DNA from: Oceanobacillus sp. J11TS1
Lineage (GTDB): Bacteria; Bacillota; Bacilli; Bacillales; Amphibacillaceae
Reading direction: 5' to 3'
Length of the DNA stretch: 64,000 nt
Assembly: GCF_018333215.1 (NCBI RefSeq)
Contig: NZ_BORO01000010.1
Location: 62,001-126,000, forward strand
Part shown: positions 27,485-34,634 of the stretch, piece after piece
Position numbering within the stretch: position 1 is the stretch's first letter
Layout: every line of letters begins with the position of its first letter
Notes under the pieces: generated by a model
The model's input: the letters and a program-made list of their open reading frames with translations, nothing else
Databases searched by the model: none
Told to the model about the DNA's origin: nothing
Translations under genes and position numbers: made by a program

Positions 27485-27512
27485 TAAGGGAGCTTGAGAG
27501 CTCCCTTATTTG
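27485..27512 (+). terminator. Terminator of the sugar-acid operon
   Basis: TAAGGGAGCT pairs perfectly with AGCTCCCTTA around TGAG, then TTTG. A 10-bp GC-containing stem directly behind the last FAH gene. Confidence 0.75.
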
Positions 27513-27560
27513 TAAAGCATAATATCGTTTGCCTACTATTTAAAGGTGAATTTGCTTGCA

Positions 27561-27585
27561 AAGAGGGGGGGCTCCCTCTTTTTGT
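27561..27585 (+). terminator. Second small stem-loop with T run
   Basis: AGAGGG pairs with CCCTCT, followed by TTTTTG. Backup terminator. The rest of 27453-27857 contains no gene. Confidence 0.4.
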
Positions 27586-27857
27586 GGGCAATGGATTTTA
27601 TTAATATAATAGAAAATCTGTTTGAGTTTCCTCACTTGTTAAATCAATAAAAGGTCGTTTAATTTTGCCAGGCTGATCTTAGCTGTTCTCTTTGTAGATT
27701 GTTAGCCGTACTAAATAGTTAATCCATCCCCATGTACTATCCGTATAATCATTTGGAGCAGAGCTCATTATCCTTGGACAAAATAATCAGCTCTGCTTCT
27801 TTCTTTATAAATCTTGCTTGTTCTAATGCTTTATTTATGGCTTAGTAATAAAAGTTT

Positions 27858-28411
27858 TTGAAAATAACCGAAGATCAAATGATTATAACGGGTTCAGGTA
27901 CGAATATGGGAGAACTGTCAGAAGGTGACTTTGTTCTTGTGGATATAGAAACGCAAGAATGGGAAGGGACAAATAAACCTTCTAAGGAAATACCGATGCA
28001 TCGTGCAATATATAGGAACCGGTCCGATGCAAATGTCATTATTCATGCATCTTCTTTTTGGTCACCTTCATTGCTTGTTCGGAACAAACGATAGAATTAA
28101 AATTATTTATTGAATCGAAGTATTATTTGAAGAAAACAGAGGAAGTAGCATATTTCCATCCGAGCAGTACAGCTTTAGGGGGAGGAGTTGAGGAAGCAGC
28201 GAAGGAAGCGAATGTTTTGTTTTTGAAAAATCATGGGGTTATCGTTTTTGATGATAGTGTTGAAGAAGCTGTGATGCGATTGGAGACGTTAGAGTTTACT
28301 TGTAGGATGATGGTTATGGCAAAGGGTTCGGGTATAGCGTTAAGTGTGTTGTCGGATGGAATGGCGCGGGACTTTTTGGAGAATTCGGGGGATAAGAAGA
28401 GGGCGAAGTAG
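27858..28411 (+). pseudogene. Class II aldolase / fuculose-phosphate-aldolase family, truncated and frameshifted
   Basis: First frame (27858-28094): KITEDQMIITGSGTNMGELS, EGDFVLVDIETQEW, IPMHRAIYRNRSDANVIIHA and SSFWS. Second frame (from about 28065): FIACSEQTIELK, FHPSSTALGGGVEEAA, LFLKNHGVIVFDDSVEEAV. Together they form an araD/fucA-type zinc aldolase, where the HxA and NHG histidine sites are metal ligands. One frameshift at about 28065-28080 and loss of the first 30 or so codons show it is dead. It lies behind the terminators of the sugar-acid operon and may be an older lineage-specific branch of it. Confidence 0.75.
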
Positions 28412-28425
28412 GTTGGTTTGGTGGG

Positions 28426-28472
28426 AGCTATTCATTCTAGGGTGTTTTTAGCTAGGGTGGGTAGCTTTTTTT
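28426..28472 (+). terminator. Terminator after the aldolase relic
   Basis: AGCTATTCATTCTAG pairs with CTAGGGTGGGTAGCT using four G-U pairs (15-bp stem), followed by seven T residues. It isolates the defence genes from upstream transcription. Confidence 0.65.
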
Positions 28473-28518
28473 GTTGTTACAGGACGGTATGCAATAAGCA
28501 GAGATAAACCATTAAAAA

Positions 28519-28576
28519 ATTAATTGAATTAGTTCAAGCAGATATGATAAAGTAAAAGGAACAAGCGTTCCTTTTG
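28519..28576 (+). promoter_or_regulatory. Possible promoter and palindrome upstream of gajA-like gene
   Basis: TTAATT and TATGAT separated by 17 bases make a weak sigma-A promoter. Directly after it AAAAGGAAC and GTTCCTTTT form a perfect 9-bp inverted repeat (28554-28575) at the presumed transcription start, a place fit for an operator or an early attenuator. Purely from sequence pattern. Confidence 0.3.
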
Positions 28577-28684
28577 GTGCTAAATCACTAGAAAATCTAA
28601 CAATTGACAACTCAAATAGAAGGAATTTCTGCTTTTTGTCGAAATGTATACTTTATTGAAATAAATTTAAGAAGGGATGATACT

Positions 28685-30712
28685 ATGGGAATTAACGTAA
28701 ATGGACCTTATATATCTAAAGTTAGGATTAAAAACTTTAGGAATTTCAACGAAGAGGAAGTAAATTTAAGTCATAAACAAGTAATTATAGGAGAGAATAA
28801 TATTGGCAAAACAAACTTTTTAAGGGCAATACAGCTTATACTTGATCCCAAACTATCTGATGATGATAGAAATTTGATAGAAACAGATTTTTATGAGGGG
28901 TTAGACTCTCCTATGGAAAATGGGGAGGAAATTGAGATTTCAATTGATATTAGGGGATTTGATCATAATAAAAATTTATTATCTATTTTAAGTGATGGTA
29001 CTATAGAGGATAATCCCTGTACAATACGTTTGACATATAGATATTACGCTACTTTAAATAATGATGGTACTTACACTTACCAGTATAAAATCCTTCAAGG
29101 TAATAGCGAGGAAATACAATTTACCCATTACCACCGACGTTTTTTGAATATAAAAGTTATTCCTCCGATACGAGATGTTGAAGCGGAGCTGAGAAATAAA
29201 AGAAAGTCACCAATTAATCAGTTAATTAAGGAATATGATATAAAACAAGAAGAATTAGAGCAAATCTCGAAGGGGTTAAAGAAAACAAGTGAGGAAGTTC
29301 TGACTATAGATGAATTAAAACATCTAACTGAAAGTATTAATAATAGATATTCCAACATTATTGGTCAACAAGTACCTGATACAAAGTTATCTTTAGAAAC
29401 GATGGATCTAGACCCCAACCGTATTTTAAACTCTTTAAAAATAATGCTGGGTAATAATAAGCGTCCAACTAGTGATACATCTTTAGGATTAACAAATATT
29501 CTTTACATATCATTAGTATTGTTGTCATTAGAAGACAAAACAATTCCGCCTATTTTACAGGAGGATACGTATGATAGATTACTGCATGAGGGGAACAGTG
29601 ACGTACTAAAAACTTGTTATACTCAGAATGAAAGCAGTAAATACCATTTAAATAATGATATATCTGTAGAAGACTACGAAAGATTATATAGCTTTATGGA
29701 AGATCAACTCTCTTCAAATAAAGGTTTAACGATTTTAGCTATAGAAGAACCAGAATCTCACTTGCACCCAGCACTTCAGAGAATAATTTATAAAGATGTA
29801 ATGAGAAGTAATACTTCAGTTTTGATGACAACTCATTCTCCCTACATAACATCCGTAGCTCCTTTGAATTCAATAGTACATCTTCGATTGACTGAAGGAA
29901 GTACCTCAATAAAGGCCACGGCATCTTTAGAATTAGATGACAGGGATCAAAAAGATTTGGAAAGGTATATTGATGTAAAAAAAGGAGAAATTTATTTTGG
30001 AAAAGGTGTAATTTTAGTTGAAGGTGTAGCGGAGGAGTATTTAATACCTAAGTTTGCGGATTCATTAGGATATCAATTAGATAATAAAGGTATAATTTGT
30101 TGTAATATTAATTCTACTAATTTCTACCCTTATGTTAAATATTTAAAAACCTTAGGGATCCCGCATGTGGTAATTACTGACGGCGATTACTATTATAATA
30201 AAATGGTAAAAAATAAAAATGGAAAACTAAGCCAAAAAAAGATTTTCCATGAAATGTTTAATGAAAAACACAATGAATTAGGATATGGATATGAGGGATT
30301 AGAAAGAACAAAGGATTTAATGATAAACTTAGGAGAAATTTGTAATGATAATATACCAGATGATATAAATGAGGAAGGTAAGTTTTACAGAGAATCAGAT
30401 GTCTTTATTGGAATGCATACATTAGAAGTTGATATGATGGAAGTTTCAGTTGAAAAAAAGTCTATAGATGTATGGACACAAATTTTTGATGATTTAACAG
30501 CTGGTGGGGATGGTCAAAAGAAGAAATTTAAAGATTCTTTGCAAAAAGGTGATTTTGCAGCCTGTTTAAAAAAAATTGAAAGTAACTATTCTAAGATTGG
30601 AAAAGGTAGATTTGCTCAAGCATTATCTGCTGAATGCAATAAAAATAATATCCCAGAATATATAGAAGCTGCTATTAAAAGAATATATTTTAAAGTTGAT
30701 GATGAACAATGA
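28685..30712 (+). CDS. gajA: OLD-family ATPase/TOPRIM endonuclease (Gabija GajA-like)
   Basis: 675 residues. The N-terminal ABC-type ATPase has Walker A GENNIGKTN (36-44), Walker B LAIEEPESHLHP (351-362) and TTHSP (382-386). A C-terminal TOPRIM nuclease domain follows, with E446 in LVEGVAEEYLIP and the acidic pair D499/D501 in VITDGD. This is the architecture of class 2 OLD proteins, and the next gene is a UvrD-type helicase overlapping by 4 bases, which defines Gabija. GajA of the tested Bacillus system is about 580 residues; this one is roughly 100 longer, in the middle insertion (about 160-340) and C-terminus. ATG 28685 is the start, with AAGGGATG upstream; the frame extends further up but without a ribosome site. 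Known role: DNA cleavage on phage infection when nucleotides are depleted. Confidence 0.85.
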   Translation: MGINVNGPYISKVRIKNFRNFNEEEVNLSHKQVIIGENNIGKTNFLRAIQLILDPKLSDDDRNLIETDFYEGLDSPMENGEEIEISIDIRGFDHNKNLLSILSDGTIEDNPCTIRLTYRYYATLNNDGTYTYQYKILQGNSEEIQFTHYHRRFLNIKVIPPIRDVEAELRNKRKSPINQLIKEYDIKQEELEQISKGLKKTSEEVLTIDELKHLTESINNRYSNIIGQQVPDTKLSLETMDLDPNRILNSLKIMLGNNKRPTSDTSLGLTNILYISLVLLSLEDKTIPPILQEDTYDRLLHEGNSDVLKTCYTQNESSKYHLNNDISVEDYERLYSFMEDQLSSNKGLTILAIEEPESHLHPALQRIIYKDVMRSNTSVLMTTHSPYITSVAPLNSIVHLRLTEGSTSIKATASLELDDRDQKDLERYIDVKKGEIYFGKGVILVEGVAEEYLIPKFADSLGYQLDNKGIICCNINSTNFYPYVKYLKTLGIPHVVITDGDYYYNKMVKNKNGKLSQKKIFHEMFNEKHNELGYGYEGLERTKDLMINLGEICNDNIPDDINEEGKFYRESDVFIGMHTLEVDMMEVSVEKKSIDVWTQIFDDLTAGGDGQKKKFKDSLQKGDFAACLKKIESNYSKIGKGRFAQALSAECNKNNIPEYIEAAIKRIYFKVDDEQ

Positions 30713-32502
30713 CAGATTTATACACAAAAAAATTAAATCAAATAAAGATTGACAAAGAACAATATGATGCTTTCCTATCTAATAAGAGTACAGTTGTAAA
30801 AGCGGGTCCCGGGAGCGGAAAAACAACAGTTTTAACAGTAAAAATAATGAATTTACTAAAAGAAAAGATAAAAGAACCAAGAGGTCTAGCGTGCATTACT
30901 TTTAGTAATGAAGCTGTAAGTGAATTTACGAGTAGATTAAACAAAATGGGATATCAAAAGAGGAAGAATATTATGCTTAGTACGGTGCACTCGTTTTGTA
31001 TATCAGAAATAATAATCCCATTTGCTAAGCTATATAATAAAAATATTTCATTACCATTAAGTATTATTTCGGAAAAGGGAGAGCTTTTTCAAAGTATATT
31101 AGGAAACTATTCTATCGATCGAAGCCAAGTAAAATTGGAAGATATGGATAATGAAAGAAACATGTTGATTGGAAATCAAAGTAAAGTTGCTATAGACTCC
31201 AATGAGCAAGCAAAGAAAGTTGCGCTAGAATATGAACAAAGATTGAAAGAATTAGGGAAAGTTGACTTTATTGAAATTGTCAAAGTTGCAACAGAACTCA
31301 TAGAAGAACAAGATTATGTTAGAAGATGTTTAGAAGCAAAGTATCCATGGATATTAATTGATGAATACCAGGATTTAGGTAAACCATTGCATGAAATGGT
31401 TCTAACATTACTAGCAAAAACTAATATAAAATTTTTTATTGTTGGTGATCCTGATCAATCAATCTATAGTTTCCAAGGTGGGAATCCAGCTTATTTAAAA
31501 GAGCTTTTTGAAAAAGAAAATATAAGATCAATTGAACTTAAAACCAATTATCGAAGTAATCAAGAAATTATAGATTTGTCTTCTATAGCGCTTAACCTTG
31601 ACGACAGGGAATATAGAGCTGGAACTAGGCAAGGTGAAAAAGCAGACATTCGATTTATCACATGTAAAAATGAAATGTCTGATCAATATAAATATATAAT
31701 TAACAATATCATTCCAGAGTGTATAGGTAAAAATATTCCGTTTGAAGAAATATGTATACTGAGCAAAACATGGGGTGAATTGGAAGACCTTAGTAGGGCA
31801 ATGGATAATGCAAATATTCCTAATTACTTTGCAAAACAGGGCTTTTTGAAAAATCAGGTTATAATCTGGCTAAAAGATTGTGCTTCATGGGTAACAGGTA
31901 GTTCAGCAGTTAGTTTTACTGATATATTCGAATATTGGTTGAAAATAATTTCTTATATAGATGAAAAAGATAAACTATTAAAAGTAAGAAATCTGCATTC
32001 TGTTCTTAATAGCAGTAAACAACATCAAAACCAACTAAGTGATTGGGTTCATTATATGTTTGAAGAACTCTCTATAAAAGATAATATCATTCAGAATGAA
32101 CAATATGATGATAAGAATATTGCCGTTTTGGAAGATTTTTATGATCTAACTTTGACTGGTGAATTAAAGGATTACAGTGTAAAACGATTTTCAGAGTTGG
32201 GTAAGCCTAACAATCAAGTTACATTGACGACAAGGCATAGTTCAAAAGGTCTGGAATTTGAAGTGATTGTACTTTTAGGTCTAGAAGAAGGTAATTTTCC
32301 TTTTTTCGGAAATGTAGATGATGAATATAAACTAAATGAAGAACGTCGTGTTTTTTATGTGTCTCTTACTAGGGCAAAACGTGTTTGTTATTTATTACGA
32401 TCTGAAAGAATAACATATAGGACGGGAACGCGTATTAAGGAGCCATCAATGTTTTGGAATGAGTTAATGGAAGCAGTAGAATTACAACGGAAGAATAAAT
32501 GA
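30709..32502 (+). CDS. gajB: UvrD/Rep-type superfamily 1 helicase (Gabija GajB-like)
   Basis: 597 residues. SF1A motifs in order: Q motif region DKEQYDAFL, Walker A AGPGSGKTT (32-40), ITFSNEAVSEF (Ia), LIDEYQDL (II), VGDPDQSIYSFQGG (III), LKTNYRS (IV), TTRHSSKGLEFEVIVLLGL (V), RRVFYVSLTRAK (VI). Start ATG 30709 overlaps the stop of the OLD gene (ATGA), a coupled pair. In Gabija this helicase senses DNA ends and works with the GajA tetramer. The stop codon coincides with the beginning of an IS21-like end repeat, so the very C-terminus may have been reset by that insertion. Confidence 0.87.
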   Translation: MTDLYTKKLNQIKIDKEQYDAFLSNKSTVVKAGPGSGKTTVLTVKIMNLLKEKIKEPRGLACITFSNEAVSEFTSRLNKMGYQKRKNIMLSTVHSFCISEIIIPFAKLYNKNISLPLSIISEKGELFQSILGNYSIDRSQVKLEDMDNERNMLIGNQSKVAIDSNEQAKKVALEYEQRLKELGKVDFIEIVKVATELIEEQDYVRRCLEAKYPWILIDEYQDLGKPLHEMVLTLLAKTNIKFFIVGDPDQSIYSFQGGNPAYLKELFEKENIRSIELKTNYRSNQEIIDLSSIALNLDDREYRAGTRQGEKADIRFITCKNEMSDQYKYIINNIIPECIGKNIPFEEICILSKTWGELEDLSRAMDNANIPNYFAKQGFLKNQVIIWLKDCASWVTGSSAVSFTDIFEYWLKIISYIDEKDKLLKVRNLHSVLNSSKQHQNQLSDWVHYMFEELSIKDNIIQNEQYDDKNIAVLEDFYDLTLTGELKDYSVKRFSELGKPNNQVTLTTRHSSKGLEFEVIVLLGLEEGNFPFFGNVDDEYKLNEERRVFYVSLTRAKRVCYLLRSERITYRTGTRIKEPSMFWNELMEAVELQRKNK

Positions 32503-32648
32503 TTACGCCCACTAAAATGTACTACCCTGGCCATGGGTGATTTACCAGTGAACGCCGCGAAATTTACCACCATTCGCCAAATCTGTTTACTAGACAATGA
32601 AAAAGCCTTACAGATTTAATACTGTACGGCTTTTCTTTTCAATTAGGC
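32501..32648 (+). repeat. IS21-type element end, copy 1
   Basis: Begins TGATTACGCCCACT at the gajB stop and contains repeated TTTACCA-like boxes (GATTTACCAGTG, AATTTACCACC, TGTTTACTAG), ending in a hairpin around AAGCCTTACAG/CTGTACGGCTT with T tail. The same arrangement is present at 33323-33471 in the same orientation. Multiple short internal repeats at the tip are typical of IS21-family ends. No istA/istB gene remains. Confidence 0.5.
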
Positions 32649-32734
32649 GTTTCAGCTATATACAAACAAAAAAACACAGTTTCATTTATCAGCTTTATAT
32701 ATCGTAAGCGAGAAATAAATTTGACGCAATGGCA

Positions 32735-32786
32735 AATAGCCCTAAAAAGAGTAAACTTTTCGTAAAGAAACACTATTAGGGCTATT
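32735..32786. repeat. 52-bp hairpin repeat, copy A
   Basis: AATAGCCCTAA at one end and TTAGGGCTATT at the other form the inverted tips. A second copy, in reverse orientation, is at 42904-42955, also 52 bp, with the inner GTAAACTTTTC and TAAAG conserved (about 42 of 52 positions identical by eye). Likely the terminus of an IS4-like element or a tiny MITE. Confidence 0.55.
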
Positions 32787-32898
32787 ATGCTCATTTTATA
32801 CGTTTTGATAGTGACTTCACCTTTGTCTGAATATAATTACTCCTTAGAAAATAGTTTCCCCATTGCTCTAGGTGTTGAAAAATATCAAGCTAAGTACA

Positions 32899-33066
32899 CT
32901 ACATATACACTGACTGCAGAGCAGGGTGTAATTTTTTAAAACTTTCATATTGTGTTGCATAAACTTCTACTCTTTTTTCATGCGGGATGTTCCTTACAAA
33001 GGTATTAACAAATTGTCCATAAGATTCACACCATCCTAGTGCGATAAAGGCAGTAGAGGAAGTTCT
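32899..33066 (-). pseudogene. C-terminal fragment, possibly a sugar kinase
   Basis: The minus strand reads TSSTAFIALGWCESYGQF and then VEVYATQYESFKKLHPALQS before a stop at 32899. The pattern (GAAFIA-like helix, then a Y-x5-FKxLHPAL tail) recalls the C-terminal end of FGGY-type carbohydrate kinases. Only about 55 residues survive, cut by the IS66 scrap at its upstream side. Tentative. Confidence 0.3.
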
Positions 33067-33138
33067 AGTATGGTAAATACTGTAAGTTCTCGACCAAATA
33101 GCGTATATCAACAAGTTGCGCCTCCTGGTATGATACAC

Positions 33139-33240
33139 ACTGGACAGAGCAATGGACTCAAAGCATTCCTGAATGATGGGCGAATTGAAATGGATAATAA
33201 TCCAGCCAAGAACGCCATCCGTCTCTGCTGGCGAGGCTGT
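33139..33240 (+). pseudogene. IS66 transposase C-terminal fragment
   Basis: GLKAFLNDGRIEMDNNPAKN and AIRL correspond to the conserved GRIEIDNNxAENAIRP block near the end of IS66 TnpC transposases. Sequence on both sides departs from the family at once, so this is a scrap of about 30 codons within a nest of IS remains. Confidence 0.65.
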
Positions 33241-33322
33241 CCCCTCCCAGCACTCACTAAGAGTTGGCACGGTGGGAAAGAAGTTATCACTGTGGCTGAT
33301 AGGTGCTTATTCCAGAGTAGTT

Positions 33323-33471
33323 GATTACGGCCACTGGAAATTACCACCTTGCCGTGTTATTTACCAATAAACGCTAAGGAATTTACCATCCTTCGTCAAT
33401 TTCGTTTACCAGGCAATGAAAAGCCCTACAGATTACCATTTAATACTGTAGGACTTTCTTTTTATCAATTA
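33323..33471 (+). repeat. IS21-type element end, copy 2
   Basis: TGATTACGGCCACTGG followed by four TTTACCA-type boxes (AATTACCACC, TATTTACCAAT, AATTTACCATCC, CGTTTACCAGG) and a hairpin CCTACAG/CTGTAGG with T tail. Same layout and orientation as 32501-32648, diverged in about a quarter of positions. From here to 33700 nothing else is recognised; this segment must carry the hamA promoter (TTATGA 16 bases before TAATAT near 33667 is a possibility). Confidence 0.5.
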
Positions 33472-33725
33472 GTTGTTTTTCAGAAATAGTTATAAAACCA
33501 GAAGGGAATCTCACATTATCAGCTTTATAGATTTTCCATGCCAAAATACATCTCAATGTATTTCCGATAATGACAGTTGGATAACTAAAAAACTTTCATA
33601 AATATCACTGTGGGTTTCAGAATAAGGAATATTTCTTTCTAAAAAATCCCAAAATTATGATTGTCTAATATAGTGATAATATAGTAATATGAAAGGTAAT
33701 AATGAGGGATTTTAGGAGGATAGTA

Positions 33726-34634
33726 ATGGATATTAACGATAACTCTTTGATTATTACTAAAGTAATGAGGCAATTATTAACATTAGAGTTTCCTGTTGAT
33801 AATACAATGCAAGTATTCATTTTTCCCATTAATGCAAATCAATTTGATTATAGTACCACTGTAGATGAATTATTAAATTCAGTTGCTGACTTTGCTTTAT
33901 CTAGGAAAACTAAAGAATATTTAGCGAAAACAGGTGGAATGAAATTATCTAAGGAAGCGAGGACAAAATTTAAGGACTGGAAACAAAACACTGGAGAGTT
34001 AGGTGAATTTTTGCTTTTTTGCTTTTTAGAAGGACACCTGCGTGCTCCAAAAATCCTATCTAAATTGGAGTTAAAAACATCAAGTGAAATGTATGTTCAT
34101 GGAGCTGATGGTCTTCATTATTTAAAATTACCTAACGATAACTATCAATTGATTTTCGGAGAATCAAAACTGCATAAACCGATTACTAAAGGTCTTCGTG
34201 AAGCGTTTAAATCTATTTCAGAGTTTAAGAACTCAGTGAATTCAAAAGGAGAAGAAAAGAGCGGCATTTCTTTTGAAAGAAGTCTCATGTCTAGTAACTT
34301 AGATAGAGAAACTTTTTCGGAAGAAGAGAAAGCTTTTTTAAGTAGTATTATATATCCTAGTCGAGGCGAAAACTCGTTTAATGTAGATGATGCATTTGGG
34401 ATTTTTATAGGGTATGAGGTAGATTTTGAAAATGAACGAAAATGCCTTAAAAATGACGATTTTAGAGAACATGTTGAAACATCTATAAAAGAAACAATAG
34501 AGAAACAAAAAGGGAATATAGCTAATTATATTGATGAATTTGATTTACATGGTCATACTTTTTATATTTATGTGTTACCTTTTTCAAAACTAGACGATAC
34601 AAGGAAAATAATTTTAAAGGAGTTATTAAGCTAA
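33726..34634 (+). CDS. hamA: Hachiman effector HamA (DUF1837 nuclease)
   Basis: 302 residues of the DUF1837 family. The nuclease-like core is visible: GELGEFLLFCFLEGH (E91, E94), then HGADGLHYLK (D128) and LIFGESKLH (E146, K148), spaced like a PD-(D/E)xK active site. ATG 33726 is favoured, with TAGGAGG ending 6 bases upstream; an ATG at 33702 would place that box inside the gene. The stop shares a base with the start of the helicase gene (TAATG). DUF1837 followed by a large superfamily 2 helicase defines the Hachiman anti-phage system; HamA is held inactive on HamB and degrades DNA when released. Confidence 0.9.
   Translation: MDINDNSLIITKVMRQLLTLEFPVDNTMQVFIFPINANQFDYSTTVDELLNSVADFALSRKTKEYLAKTGGMKLSKEARTKFKDWKQNTGELGEFLLFCFLEGHLRAPKILSKLELKTSSEMYVHGADGLHYLKLPNDNYQLIFGESKLHKPITKGLREAFKSISEFKNSVNSKGEEKSGISFERSLMSSNLDRETFSEEEKAFLSSIIYPSRGENSFNVDDAFGIFIGYEVDFENERKCLKNDDFREHVETSIKETIEKQKGNIANYIDEFDLHGHTFYIYVLPFSKLDDTRKIILKELLS

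Noticed and set aside
28604-28684. Upstream extension of the OLD-type nuclease to 28604
   Set aside because: No ribosome site before the earlier codon and the extra 27 residues are not OLD-like; AAGGGATG precedes ATG 28685.
33070-33370. Overlapping small open frames on both strands
   Set aside because: They cover IS66 and IS21 scraps; only about 30 codons match a transposase and none has a proper start.
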